64,000 bases of DNA from Labia minor. Taxonomy: Eukaryota; Arthropoda; Insecta; Dermaptera; Spongiphoridae. Positions 34,107 through 47,215 of the stretch are shown piece after piece (the stretch's first letter is position 1; every line of letters starts with the position of its first letter). The stretch spans positions 8,644,491-8,708,490 of the forward strand of contig OY720345.1 of assembly GCA_963082975.1 (NCBI GenBank), given 5' to 3'. The notes under the pieces are model-generated. The model made no database searches. It saw only the letters and a list, made by a program, of their open reading frames with translations, and was not told the DNA's origin. The position numbers and the translations under genes are program-made.

Positions 34107-35744
34107 TTTAGATTTTTATTTAAGAAAATGAAACAAATTTGTGAAAGTTTTTAGATTTTTCATCCCCTCCTCTCAGTTTTTGCATAGTACTCAATTAGAA
34201 TGCTAACAGAGTTTATCTTTATACTAAATACTATTACAAAATGATTTCTACTTATTTGTATTTATTTACATTGCTTAGTTAATTTTGGAAAAAAGTAAAT
34301 TTTATTTTTAATGAAAATTTGGAAGAATTAATTGAGCACAACGTGGTACAGTTTTTTCTTCTTAACTCTTACATAGATATTTATTTATACATTTGGCGTA
34401 TTAATAGGTTGTTCAATAAAGCAGTGTGTGGTTTTCTATTCTTTCTTTCTTAGTTATTATTATTTGTTTTTTTTTTTAATAATAATAAATCGTTGAGAAA
34501 TTTATTCGATAATTCGATAACGTATTGAATTGGATCATTAAGAAAATTCAATACTTGAATTGTATGTGACAGTTAGCAGTTTAAACAAAAGAAAACGAAT
34601 CCATTAATTATAGGTTCTAATCTTTTAGGTTAATTGTCCTTCTGCTATTCCCTCAATCAATTGAAAACTTTTTTTTTTCCCTCTCACACATTATTTGAAT
34701 AGTTCACTTAATTAATGACACTCTCATTCTCTCTTAAAAAAAAATCAAAAAAAAAAAAATAATTAAAAAAAGCAAACAATATTCCCTAAGATTCACTTGA
34801 ATTCTTTAATATTTTATTATTTGCTGTTTTTTGATACATAATATATAATAGTAATAATAAAAAGAAGAAGAAGATGTATATTCTTTCTTTATTTAACACA
34901 TTTTGTTATTTATAATATAAATTACAATCTGCTGGGACTGAAAAGAAGAAAAATACCATGATAAAAAAAAGCATTGAAAAGCAAAGAAATGATGCTACAA
35001 AAATTATATAATGAATATAATAAAGAACATTGATATTATATATAATATAATATTAATACTTAAATAACCTATTTATACAACTTTTAATCATATTTTATTA
35101 AATAGAAAATCAATATATATTTCATAATATTTTTAATAATAAATTCAAAAAAGTATTTTCATATTAAATGTAAATAAAATGCATATAAAATAATAAATAT
35201 ATAATAATAGATAATGATTATGGATGCCAGTTTCAAGCGAAGCTCATTTTAATCGGATTTTGTTCAACTAAGGACGACAATTCAATTCTCACCAATTTCA
35301 CAAATTTCCTATATGGCCGTAATCAGTCACAAGTAAATAATTTAATTATTTCTTTAATAGTTCATTTTAATTATACCGTCCGTAATTATAATAATAATTA
35401 TAATTTTTGATTGTTATAATATACAAATTATTAAATTTTATTTTAATTAAATTAAATATTAATTAATTATAGGATAATTATTTTTAATTAAATTAAATAA
35501 ATATAATAACTTTTTTTTATTTTATAAATATTTATTGATTACAAATGACAATTAATAATTAATTAAATATTAAAATTAATAGTTTAATTTGAAAAATAAA
35601 GAATCAAATCTACTAATTTAATAATTATTACTTAATATTATCTATCTATTGGAAATCGATCAATGTTGGATATCAAATTGATTTAAATTGTAAACTGGTG
35701 TATGAAATATAAATATATAGTATTATATCTTATCTTATTATACT
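34066..35744. other. AT-rich intergenic sequence
   Basis: Contains (TA)n at about 34077-34101 and no recognisable gene. Confidence 0.6.
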
Positions 35745-36090
35745 AGCAAAAATTGTATATATATATATATCTACCTTTGTATATTTTTGAGATAATAAAC
35801 CACTTTAAGGATTTTTTTCAAATTCACACCATAGATAATATTTATAAATCCGTATTGGTTTTAGCCTCGGGAAAAATCATCTTCATTAGCTTTTTCTTAA
35901 TTTAAATTTATATGAGGTCCCTAACTACACCAACCATATTTTCCTCTTGTCATTATTTTTTAATTGATATTGTATTAATATTTTTTTATATTTAAAATAT
36001 TTTATTTAATTCCGAAATAAAATTAAAAATATTTATTTTAATAATATTTTAGAATCAAATTACGAAATGTATTTATTAATCTCTCACCAA
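35745..36090 (-). mobile_element. Helentron-like family C, copy 2
   Basis: The reverse complement of the copy 1 block (AAACCACTTTAAGGATTTTT, GGTTTTAGCCTCGGGAAAAA, TTTTTCTTAATTTAAA) is followed by the 145-bp tail shared with 11750-11895. Confidence 0.6.
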
Positions 36091-36214
36091 AAAAATCTAA
36101 AATTAGTTATATTATATTTCTGTTTCTCTATCTTGAAACATTATTATACATATTATTTATGATATTTTAAAAATAATTACTTTCTTTAATTAATATTCAC
36201 TTAAAACAGGGTTG

Positions 36215-36475
36215 AAATATTAAACCGCTAGAAGGATTTTTTGAAAAATTCACACTATAGATAATATTTATAAAGAAAAATCGATCTGTCACCCTCGGGG
36301 AAAATAATCTTTGTTAGTTTTTTCTTAATTTAAAATAGTAATTTTATTAATAAAAAAATTCCTTAAATTCAAAATATTACAAATAAAATAAAATTATAAA
36401 AATATTTATTTTTATAATATTTTGTAATTAAATTACGAAATATATATTATGTTATATCCACAGGCCATACTTTTC
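36215..36475 (-). mobile_element. Helentron-like family C, copy 3
   Basis: AAACCGCTAGAAGGATTTTT, CACCCTCGGGGAAAATAATC and TTTTTTCTTAATTTAAAATA repeat the order seen in copy 2, about 125 bp after copy 2 ends and in the same orientation. The tail ends TTACGAAATATATATTATG. Confidence 0.6.
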
Positions 36476-38752
36476 TATCTTTCGGTGCATTAATACGTAC
36501 GTTTGAGGGTTGTATGTTTTATGACTATTATTTTTAATTTATGTTCTTTAAAATTATTTGAAATTGTTTCTTATATTTTGTCGTTTATTTATTTTAAATA
36601 ACAATCTTAATCTTAAATATTCATAGTTCATAAGGATTAATTTTAGCGGCGTCTCGGTCATATGTTATACCATTATATTAATTTCTATATAAATTTTAAA
36701 TAAATTAATTATAATTATAACAACTACTTGACTATTTTTCATTAGAATTAAAAAATCCCATATTAAATTGAAGACTTCAAACCCTCTCTCTCTCCCTCAT
36801 CTATAAAAAACAGAAAGATTAGAAATTTAAAAAAATAAGTTAAATATATAAAATCAAATAAATATTTATAGTATAATTTTTTTTATTGCTACGTGTATTA
36901 AGTTGATTAATAAATTAAAGTAGTAATGATCACATGTAGTTTATTTTATTTTAATAAGTATTAATTATTCTAGAGAAAGTTTCAATCTGATAAAAAGTTA
37001 TTATTAAATGAAATTGAACCTGTTTATATGTTCCCTGTATAAATTTGACATACTATATACGTATGTATTTAATATATGTAGGTATAAATTTATATACTTT
37101 TATACTTTTTATTAAACCCCTATATATACTAATTAAGTATTAAATCCCAATATATGGTAAACTGCTTTGTAGTTATCTCTTTTAATAAAGGGCTTATATG
37201 CTGAATCCCATTCTCTCTTTCTCTTTCTCTCTTTATGCCTTTGAAATCTGTACAGTGAATTACAAACGTTTTAGTTCGAATAAATTTCATTAATAAAAAA
37301 AATAAGTAATTGAAAAATCATTTATTTTAAATAATAATAAAATTTGTGTTTTTCTATATATGATAAATATGTCAAATTTTATATTAACTAAGCAGAGCTT
37401 TCAACTAAAGTGTATTGAATACTTATTGATGTTCAGGACAATTAAACCCCCAATTAATCTAATTATTTAAGTAATATATTTTCAACATTCCAATAGTGAA
37501 GACAAACAACGTTTTGTCATTAAGATATAAGGGTCGTGTAACGTAGAAGGTTTAGAAATAAAACTCTCTAACGTCTTTTAACCAATATTAAACGTTTCGG
37601 TTTTGTACCAGAACCATCTTCAGGACTTTGTTTTTATTATTTTATCAAATTATTGATTAATTTGTTTTATTAATTGACTGTTAGAACTCTATAGAGATTT
37701 ATTATATTTATTATAAATTCAAGCAAAAAATATCTATAAATAATTTATAGATAAAGTATTATTTATGCTAATTATATGTTTACTATCATACTAAATATAA
37801 AAATTTAAAAATATTTAAAATATTTTTTTAATATCTTAAGTAATTTTTAATTTTATAAAATCAGATGAAATATACTTAAATATAAATTATAAACAATCTC
37901 TGCCTTTAATATCTAATAAAAACTTTTTTTTCATTATAAAATTTTATATATTTTTTAAACATTTAAAATACCCAACTTTTTGTTAATACCAAATATATCA
38001 ATCACAATAGTAAAACTTTTAAGTCAAAGACAAAGACATTCTTACAAAAAAATAAAATAGCTTCACCAGTCTATGAAACGTAAAGATCTGTTAAAATTTT
38101 AAATATATATAAACAAGGTATTTTTTTTCTATCGATGAATGAATTAAATTATTTAGATTGATAGTAAAATTTTTATCTATTTATGATTTAATATGAAATA
38201 TTATATTAGAAATGAATAAAAGATAAAAAGAATAATAAAGAAAAAAAAAAATTATAATAGGAATCTTTGAAAGTTTTATATGTCATAAATGAATTGAAAA
38301 TATGAATTATTATAAAAAGAAAAAAAAAAGAGAAAGAAAAATATATATACATTTCGCTTCTTTTAAACGTCAGGCGATGAACATAATTCTTGATTGTCAT
38401 TAATATTTCATTTCCTTTTTGAGATGAAATACTGTTAAGTTTTTACACTTTGTTTTCATTCTATTTACGTTTTTTTTTTAATGTCATCATCCTTTTTTAA
38501 TATTTTAAATATGGAGTGACAGTGAAAGAGACAACTCTTTGATTATTATCCACTTTACACAAAAGTTAGAGATTATATTTATATTATTAAAAGATTTTTT
38601 TTTAAAAAAATCGTATAAAATTAAATGATTAATATTAATTTCGTTTGTTTGTTTTAATTATTTTATTTTTATTTATTTATTAATATAGTCTCTTTTAATA
38701 TCAATGAATGTTATTAAAAGAATCAGCTTATTATATATGCAATTTTTTTTTT
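36476..38752. other. AT-rich intergenic sequence
   Basis: Long AT-rich stretch. At about 37590-37625 it holds AACGTTTCGGTTTTGTACCA and CATCTTCAGGAC, a motif I associate with Penelope-like or related retroelement ends. It is too short to assign. Nothing else is recognised. Confidence 0.5.
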
Positions 38753-40372
38753 CATTTATTTATTTATTTATTTTATTTATTTATTTATTTCTTAAGTGCA
38801 TTTAGCGACATTCAGAATTACATAACAATTCTTTAAAATATAAAGTTCATTAATTAACAAATTCCTTCATCCTTATAGTATTTACAGTCATATTAATCAA
38901 CTACATATCACATGACAATCATCATAATCATTATATCATCATCACATCTGTAATGTCATTTTCCTCCTTGGAGTTTATCTTCCCATTCGGTATCTCGATA
39001 TAATCATCACCCAAAAAATTCTCTTTATATACCTTAAATAAAACCATAAGAGTACCAACACCCAAACGCCACCAGCAACAACAACACAGAACAACGCCAC
39101 AACACCCCCAACCAAAGAGTAGAACAGAACAATAACCTACAAAACACAACAAACACACACATCAATCACAACAACAACCATCAACGAACCCCACAAGTCT
39201 CACTCACTCATTCAGAATAACCGACCTTAATCTGTGAGTGAGCACCCAATCATAAAAAAAACAATCTGTTCAACTGTATCTCTGCTGTGTCAATAGGTCA
39301 ATAGTAACCGTGTCCAAGGAATATTCTCGTCTTTTATCTTGAATACCCCTATATAAAGGGCAGTTGTATATAATTTGTTCAAAGGTTTCGAATTCTTTTA
39401 GGTTGCACATTGTGCAGATCACATTTGGGCTAATCCTGTGTGCACATCCATCCAACCAGAAGTACATCGCATTTTGATTTATTAATCGGCCCTGGTGGAT
39501 AACTCTCTTTTTATTAAATGAAACTCTCAACGCGCCATCTCAACGACCCTGACCGAAATTAATAGTTTTAGAGAGAGGCACAAACGTTGACCCCCTAATT
39601 CTTAACACTATCCATTTTATAGTAGTAGAGCTTTAGGCACTCCGTCAAAGAATTTATCCTCTTTTTTTTATCAGATGGCTTTGTTGAATCACTCAAAACT
39701 CACCTTCCTCAATTAGAACAAAGTACCTCTTTAGTTGCCCTGCCCGGCTATCTGCCTCGACGTTAATTATACCAAACAACAATCTGTCATAACAGGCAGG
39801 TCCTAGGCAATCTATCGGGTGCCATGTCTAATAGTTTACATAACCATAGGGTGCCTCTCTTCTCCCCACCTCCACAATTAAATTGCACCTCTGGTACTCT
39901 CTCCTCAAGGCGTATGCAAAACAAAAAAAGATTGATTTAAAAAAGCCTGTCTGAATCTTTTCAATTTATTTAGCGTGTGTCTTTACAGAAATGGGGTGCG
40001 AAGTGTAGACAACCTCCAAGATGGTGCACCCCGGGCAACGCTCTGACTACTCAGAGCGGCGAAAAGTCTACACACATGGCAACCGAATCGAGCGAGACAC
40101 AGAATTCTGAAAGGACTAGAGCGATCTTTTCAATTATGTCAGGGTATCGGGATGCCCATATTTCCGATCCACACAGCAGAACGGATAGGACTGTCGCATT
40201 AAAGAGCTTCACTCTATTATCATAACACAAATATCGATTGTCCAAAGTGCCCTTCAGACAACTGATTTGAGGGCACGCACATCTGGTTTTGGACACTCTA
40301 TCCAAAGCTGCTTCTCAGAACAGTCCCGATGAACCTAATTTTATACTCAGATATGTAGATGACACTCCCTCA
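38753..40372 (-). mobile_element. 5'-truncated non-LTR retrotransposon (I/Jockey/R1-like)
   Basis: On the minus strand near 40230-40130, RVKLFNATVLSVLLCGSEIW and RYPDIIEKI match the block just after the reverse-transcriptase catalytic domain of LINEs. Further on (39530-39270), NQNAMYFWLDGCAHRISPNV precedes a cysteine/histidine knuckle CTMCNLKEFETFEQIIYNC with PLYRGIQDK, typical of the C-terminal end of I/Jockey/R1-type ORF2. Several stops and frameshifts separate these blocks. The 3' end is GT/AC-rich, then CATTTAGCGACATTCAG in plus orientation and an (ATTT)n tail at about 38753-38790. The catalytic YADD region is not present. Confidence 0.8.
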
Positions 40373-40826
40373 TTATATAATTATACAAATATCTAATTAT
40401 TAATTTTAGGTATATATATATATAATTATTAAGAAAATTAATAGTACATTTGATGTTCGCCTATATTACTATGTTATACTGAATTTAATTATTCTTTAAT
40501 TATCAGAGAAATTAAAAACATAAAAAAAATGGATTTAAGATATTTTTTCAATGATTAATTTTACTGTTTAAACTTTTAATAAATTATTAATATTAATATT
40601 AAATCATTCTTTAAATTTGTTTTAATCTCTTTACATTCTATTAAATTATTCGTTTAAATAACAGATCATTTCGTACAGATGCTATTTATGTTATTATTAC
40701 TATAAATCTTTAAAGAGTAATTTTTTTTTTGTTTTGTCTTTCTAATTACATAATTTACTTGCATAAATAAAATATATCGCTATTTTTATTTTAATATTGT
40801 AAGTTGTCAGTAATTCGATCAGGCAA

Positions 40827-40961
40827 ATGGATACTTTCAGCCCTTTTGGGGATTCTTTAAGTGCGCATAATAACGAAACAACTGTTACAAATTGCATGTT
40901 GTCAAACGAACGTGAGTATTCATACAAATTTGAGTTGAATATCTTTCACGAAGATATTTAA
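40827..40961 (+). CDS. candidate first coding exon (splice donor at 40912)
   Basis: ATG in a good context (GGCAAATGG) opens MDTFSPFGDSLSAHNNETTV, then TNCMLSNE. At 40912-40917 there is a consensus donor GTGAGT, so a coding exon would end at 40911 in phase 1. Without splicing the frame reads on for 16 more codons to a TAA at 40961. A polypyrimidine-poor but usable AG (TTGTCAG) at 40810 could be an upstream acceptor. The peptide holds an N-E-T sequon and Ser/Thr/Asn-rich sequence, as in the extracellular N-termini of some membrane proteins, but I cannot name it. It is non-repetitive and the best host-gene candidate in the window. Confidence 0.35.
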   Translation: MDTFSPFGDSLSAHNNETTVTNCMLSNEREYSYKFELNIFHEDI

Positions 40962-42630
40962 CCAGGAGCGGGGTAAATTAAATTTACTTGTCAAAAATTT
41001 AATATGAAACCATTTCAAGTGACTTACCTGTTTTTTTTTGTTTTGTTTTTTTTTTAGTTTGGAATTCAAAAGAAATGCAATTCCTTTATTGTAATATATT
41101 GTATGTAAATAATTTAATATAATTAATTATTTCAATTAAAATTTAATTTAATTAGATTAATAAAAATTAATTAATTTATTAAAGTTATTATTATTATTAT
41201 TATTATTAAAATTTCAACATAATTATTATTGTCAATAAATATAAAAATGATTATTCTATAATAATTAATATGTATTATTATTTCATTTATATTTATTTAT
41301 TTATATTTTTATTATAAATAACTGATCATATCGATATTATTTTCAATTTAAAATACTCAACAAAAAAGAATAAATGAAAAAAAAAATTGTTGAAATGGGT
41401 TAAAAGTTGCTTTACGTTTGTAGGCAAACAAATAATACTCCTAGAAGGGACGCTTCTTGAGATTTGAAAGTCTTTAGCATTCTAGAGTCCATCAAAAGTT
41501 AGCCAAGTTGGCAATATGCTAGAGAGGCCTCCCTTAGAATCTTTCCTGTTGGGTCAAGTCCCGAAGGGATTGTGCTTCTTTTTTTTTTTTTTTGATTAAA
41601 TAAAGGCATCCATCAATTCGAAATAAAAAAAACAAGTTCGTTAACTAAAAGGAATTTAATTAAAAAAAAAAATGAAATTAATTTCAAATTATATTATTAA
41701 AACAAATGAATATGTGTGTTATGTACATATATAGCTACCGATATTATTATTCTGAATTATTAAACCAATATGGAAAAGACTAAATGATGAAATTTATTTA
41801 TTATTAAAATACAATTCCAGTTCTCAAATATTAGAATTTTACATGAATACAAATAAAAAAGAAAAGAAAAAGAGAATTTCAATTTTAATTATATGAAAAA
41901 AAAATGTTTATTTAAATTTCATAAATGATTAATAAGGAAAGGGGGGTGGGCATTTTAAAAGAAAATTTTTAGATAGTAATATAAATTAAAAAATAAAAAT
42001 TATTTAATTTCAAGGGTTGAAAGTATGAAAAGTATTATGATCGATCATAAATTTAAATTCAAAAAAAAATTAAATTTAAAATGAACAGAAATATGCATTT
42101 TCAAGTCACATTTTAAAAATAAATCGTGCAAAAACAAACTAGGTTTGTGTTTGTGTGTGTTTCTATAAAATAAATATTAACAGTGGAGTTTAAAAAACAA
42201 GAATGGAATCAAAACTGTGCAATTATGCATATGCATAGAATGTTATACCAATATTTTTGTTGATATGCCACTTTTGATAAGAGATTTTACACATTTTTTT
42301 GTAAAATTCTCTCAAAAATTGCTTTAACTATTTTTATTAAATTTGCTCCATTAATGTCAAAATAAAATTATCGATAATATTTAATTAAATTTATATTAAC
42401 AATTTAATTTGAAAATAACAATAAATAAATCGCAAGTTAAATTACACAAATTAATTTATCTATTTATATTTATATATTTATATTTATTTATATTTCAATT
42501 TAAAATTATTATATTTAAATTTTTTTTTTTTTTAAACTGTTCGAATTTATTATAAATGAATCAAAATTGATCATTTTTAAGATATATTTTTTATTCTATA
42601 TTTTTTTATTCCTATCTAATTTTATTAGTC
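40962..42630. other. AT-rich sequence with one higher-complexity block
   Basis: Mostly AT-rich. The segment of about 41395-41580 is non-repetitive and less AT-rich (contains GAAGGGACGCTTCTTGAG and TCAAGTCCCGAAGGGATTG) but has no credible frame. It ends at a poly-T tract. Confidence 0.5.
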
Positions 42631-42835
42631 AATTGAATGATTTCAATTTTGTCATTCCACTATATTGGCTGCCCCTTGAGAAAAGTTCAGTACGATGACC
42701 CGAAATACCACTATATTTTGTGTTATTGAAATCTGCCACCCACACTCAAAGTATCAAGAATTGACGTTTGTTGACCATGAATAAAAAAAAAAGCAAAAAA
42801 AAGAAAAGAGAGGGAGATCTAAAGGAAGGCAATCT

Positions 42836-42991
42836 ATGAGAGAAAAAAAATCAATGCACGACGTGAGAGTCAAATTGTCCAGCTGCATTAATACATCAAA
42901 AAGATTCCCTAGACTGACGATATTCGTCATTGGACGTGACACAAGCACTCATATCTTTTCGAAATTGGTTGATTTATCCTCGTCTCAATAA
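42836..42991 (+). CDS. 51-codon ORF in a non-repetitive block, unrecognised
   Basis: The frame reads MREKKSMHDVRVKLSSCINT, SKRFPRLTIFVIGRDTST, then HIFSKLVDLSSSQ-stop. Codon use is mixed and the block from about 42640 to 42990 is not AT-simple. An opposite-strand frame overlaps the same bases, so the choice of strand is uncertain. No family is recognised. Possible exon or relic. Confidence 0.2.
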   Translation: MREKKSMHDVRVKLSSCINTSKRFPRLTIFVIGRDTSTHIFSKLVDLSSSQ

Positions 42992-44310
42992 TATAATATA
43001 TTTGCAAATGATTAATGACTAAATTGACACAAGAAAGAAATATCACACCTCATCAAATTTCATCTTTTAATTTAATTACGAATTTCAATAAAGAAATGTT
43101 TAAAAATTATAAAGATTTTTATATAATATGTATACATAATATTATATATACGAGGCAAAAATTAAAAAGTCTAGAAATTATTTCAAATAATTTATCAATA
43201 TTAAGTGTTTATAACACATACCATCTAACAGACTAGTACACTCTATTGTCTTTGCTGAAACTAAGTTTTTGTCGCCACCAACAATTTGTTTTAACTTGTT
43301 TTAAAAATAATGCAAACATTTGTTTACAAACGTTTTTAACCGATGTTATTTTGTTAAAAAATTATCTACCTTAAAGTAAGTAGTTGATAAGAACTATTTT
43401 TGAAGAGTGTGTGTTATTGGTAAAGATAGTATATTTTAGATAATCTGTTGGCACAAAGCCTGGAGAAAAAGGCGGATGTCTAGAGTGCAAGGGAAATACA
43501 AGAAATATAAAAAAAAATCTATTTTTGAAAAAATTATTCTTTTTAAAAAATATAATTTTCATGCATTATTCGAATCAATGAAACAAAATAATTCAGGCTC
43601 TCAGATGTGTACATATATCACTTTTCACAAATATTTTAAAAAAGAATTAAACGATTTTAATTGGGGCAAAGTCCTAAGATATTATTCCAACAAAATCTAA
43701 CATATATTTATATTAATTTAGCATATTCATATTTCTTATTTTATATTAATAATTAAATAACCATATAAATTATATGCCTGTGTGTATTACAATTTTTTAC
43801 TTTAGGCTTTTTATTATAAGCTCCAATAATATTTAATAATTTAATTTAATGTCATTATTTTTTTAAAGGAAGCGAAGTGTCAGGATGTGGTTAGTTATTA
43901 TTTTAAATGGTCAATTATTTGTCATAAAATAAACTATTATATGAAAAATATTTGCTTATTTTAATTAAGGGCTAGGGAATATCATAATATTTTTTTTTTA
44001 ATTTTTCTTATTATAAATTGTATAAATGTTTTAAGGTTATATAATTTATATAATTCTATGAACAAATGTGATATCATTTGTAATTTATCTTTGTTGTGAT
44101 AATCTACAAAATAAGCAAGAATCCACTAAACCCCTATTAAATCCCAGCTTTTTTTGGAGATTATTAATATATAAGTATATATTTAAAATTATATGTACCA
44201 TATGTATATCTGTTGATATTTTTATACTAGATCTAGTACTAAGAGTTTGAGCAAAATGATCTAAAGAGATATTCAATAGAGAAAAATAATTATGAGCAAT
44301 TAAGAAATAA
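42992..44310. other. AT-rich intergenic sequence
   Basis: Several short ORFs lie here (for example 43015-43236, 43476-43700), rich in Ile/Lys/Asn/Phe as expected by chance in AT-rich DNA. Nothing is recognised. Confidence 0.55.
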
Positions 44311-44956
44311 ATCTGGAGTATCTTCACTCGACTATCTCGTAAATTTGAATTGGATTAATTAATATATATTATATTTAAATTAAATTTCATTAATTATGAA
44401 GGGGTGTGAATAGGGATACTTGGAGAAGTGTGGTTGCTGCGGCCAAGAACTATCGAGTTCAATAGATCCACAAAGATAGATAGATATAGACTTAATAAAT
44501 AATATTTATTAAACCAGCGCATGATTGGCTCTTTGTTGATGGCACCACGTCACGTGATGGCGTGTGATTCCGGTACTTTCACCGATTCAATTAATCTGAA
44601 ATTCTATATATAGCAGTTTTATACAATTTTTAATCATTTGAAAAACTATCAAACATATATCTTTATTTTTACGGGCAGTTTAGAGGAAAAAAAATGAAAA
44701 CATGGGGTAGGTAATAACCCACTTCCGGATGAGTTACATTTCTCAAAAGTTGATAAAAAAAAACTACCAATTATGAATAATGCCCGTGTACCAAATTTCA
44801 TTATTCTAATTCAAACCGTTTTTTCGTAATCTTGTCTACATACACACATACATACACACACAGAGAGACATATTTCTCAACCTTAGTAAAATAACTCGGG
44901 GACCTTCAAAACATATAAAAACATCAAAATCTCGACATCTAGCGAGATAGTAAAAA
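44311..44956 (+). mobile_element. Helentron-like non-autonomous element, family A copy 3, with nested LINE tail
   Basis: Starts CTGGAGTATCTTCACTCG with ACTATCTCG and ends AGCGAGATAGTAAAAAA. The internal order matches copies 1 and 2 (CACCACGTCACGTG, CTATATATAGCAG, ACCAAATTTCATTATTC, CA-rich microsatellite). A LINE 3' tail of about 95 bp interrupts it at 44399-44493. Confidence 0.75.
44399..44493 (+). mobile_element. extremely 5'-truncated LINE insertion inside family A copy 3
   Basis: The last codons of a LINE ORF read RGVNRDTWRSVVAAAKNYRV-Q-stop. They are followed by a 3' end of AGATCCACAAAGATAGATAG type, matching the 3' end of the minus-strand LINE at 46545 (AAGAACTTTCGAGTTC ... CACAGAGATAGAGA). 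Flanking family A sequence resumes after it. Confidence 0.75.
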
Positions 44957-46544
44957 ACCATCTAATTTTTATTTTCTCTATAAAGAGTAGTAGTTAGTCT
45001 TCTAAGAGTCGTAAATTCAATATTTTAAAAGATTAAGTCTGTATATTACTCCACAATTTTTGGAAACTATAGAAATCAAAAATTAAATTTAAATTTTAAC
45101 TGCAATAATTAAAAATAAATAAATAAATAATAAATATTACATGGATACATTATCCCTATTATCTTTTAAATATACTCTACGAATTTTAATATTTTCCCCT
45201 GTTAAATAATCAAAATTAATTTCCTACGATTTTAAATGAAATAATAATAATAATAAATATAAAAAATAAATAATAATTTATTATATAGTATTATTATACC
45301 TGTATATATATATAAAATTTTAAAGATAATTTAAATGAAAATGGAGAGAATAAGTAGTTAGTTATGTCATTTAATAAGTAGAGTTTTTACTCTTCCATTT
45401 TCGTTTTTATTTTTTTTTTAATTATAAAATTAAAACAATTTTATTTATTATAAGACAAAGTATAGTAATTAATGAACATCAATTGCATGCCTGTTAAAGG
45501 AAACAATTAATTTAAAAAAATACAAAGTGATAATTAAAGACTAAACAGAATAAAACTGTGTGTGTGTGTGTGTTTATTTTAATATTCATTGAAATGAAAG
45601 AAAAGGTGTGTGTATGTGTGTGTGTGTGTGTGTTAGTGTGGTAGAAATAGATCAATAGTTATCGTTAGGTAGTCATAAAAGAAAGAAAAGAAAATAGTTA
45701 ATTATTCAATTGGACGTTATTTAAACTTAATGAGAAGGTGATTTGTCGTATGGGTTTATTTTTTGCACGCAAGGATTGTTGTAATGATTCATATAAAACT
45801 ACATTGCTGATACATATGTACATATGTTGAATGAATGGTTCCAAATGATGATTAAAGTAGAAAATAAAATATATTTCAATTAAAAAAAAAAAAAAAATTA
45901 AAACATTTTATTTAAAATTGTAGTAAAACTTAAAAAAAAATTAAAGAGATAGGTAGTATTATTTAGCAACACTTTGGCAAAAATAAATGATAAAACATTA
46001 AATATTAATGATAATAGAGTTAAAAAAAAATATCAATAATTATAGAGTATAATATAATATTATTATAATTATATACATTAAAATTTCAAGAACAATACAA
46101 TAAAAAAAAATATGTTTATATTAATAGTTCAATAAATATAAAATAAGATAGGTAAAATAAAATAAAATGCATTAATAATAACAGAGGAAAAATTATATAT
46201 AAAAAAATTAAAAAAAAAAAATGTTTAAGTGTTTACTTGTTCAGATTTTTAAAAAAAATTTGTTTTTTATATATCAAACTTTGATGATATCCTTTAATAC
46301 ATTTGAGAATATATAATATATGAACACACACAGCAAAACAATTTAATCCTTAAGGAAAAGAATAAAGTGAGATACTTTTTATCTAGATTATTTAAATCCT
46401 TATTCTCCCCCCCCCCCCCCACACACAAATAAAGTACTGACTGATTGTTTTCCTAGTGTTAAAATTTCGAAAATCGGTAGAGTAATTATTGTAATGACAA
46501 TATTTTCGTATAAGATTGTAAATACGTATATTAAAATTAAATGT
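44957..46544. other. AT-rich sequence with (GT)n microsatellites
   Basis: (GT)n at about 45559-45573 and 45606-45634, poly-A at 45882-45897, and a C12 tract near 46408-46420. No gene is recognised. Confidence 0.65.
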
Positions 46545-47215
46545 GTGTATATATCGATCTTTCTCTATCTCTGTGATTGTACGGAACTCGAAAGTTCTTG
46601 GCCGCAGCAACAACACCCCTCCAACTATTCCTATTCTGAGCCACAACCTTCCAGTCCCTATCCTCTCCCATCTCTCTCCCAAATTATCCACCCACCGTGT
46701 CCTTGGTCTTCCAAGTGGACGTTTCCCGCTCGGACTCCCTCCCAATATATTTTTTGCCATTCTATCTTCTCCCATTCTAGCCACGTGTCCTGCCTTCTCG
46801 ATTTTATAATTCTAACTATATCTGGAGATGCATAGAGGTCATGCAATTCCTCGTTATGCAGTCTCTGCCATTCCCCGGTGACCTCATCTTTCTTTGGCCC
46901 ATAAATGCTTCGCAGAATCCTATTCTCAAATACTCTAAATCTACTCTCGTCCCCTAAGGTTATAGACCATGTCTCACACCCATATAATAATTGTTTTATA
47001 TATTTTAACTTTTATCCCCTTTGATAAGCCCCTTTATTGCTAGATAACAGGCGTTTCCCGATTGTAACCTCGCTTTAAACTCATCTCGAATATTATTATC
47101 TTTCGTTATCACAGAACATTAAGATTTTGTGTGTGTTAATACTATTCCTCTCTGTTATTAAATACTTTGTCTTAGCATTATTAATTTCTAGTCCCACCTA
47201 TGTGTGTATATGTAA
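46545..47215 (-). mobile_element. non-LTR retrotransposon fragment, C-terminal third of the reverse-transcriptase ORF
   Basis: On the minus strand the blocks appear in the expected order across several frames. They are an IRDEFKARLQSGNACYLAIKG region, a segment rich in RVDLEYLRIGFCEAF, then WLEWEKIEWQKIYWEG or, in the better frame, ARMGEDRMAKNILGGSPSGK and RPLGRPRTRWVDNLGERW. These match the endonuclease-reverse-transcriptase C-terminus widespread in arthropods (GHVARM, GKRPLGRPR-RW-D). The element ends in AAGAACTTTCGAGTTC and a GATA/GA-type 3' tail. Multiple frameshifts; inactive. Related fragments are at 20735 and 44399. An RTE-like clade is possible but not proven. Confidence 0.8.

Noticed and set aside
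37541-37640. Penelope-like element end (AACGTTTCGGTTTTGTACCA)
   Set aside because: A suggestive motif but under 100 bp, with no reverse-transcriptase or GIY-YIG sequence near it. Left as a note only.
38931-39158. 75-codon minus-strand ORF rich in Cys/Trp/Gly as an independent gene
   Set aside because: It lies in the GT-rich 3' portion of the LINE fragment at 38753-40372 and has no domain signature.
46494-46846. Plus-strand ORFs of 88-113 codons
   Set aside because: They are antisense to the LINE fragment, whose minus-strand blocks (GRPRTRWVDNL) are the genuine coding signal.
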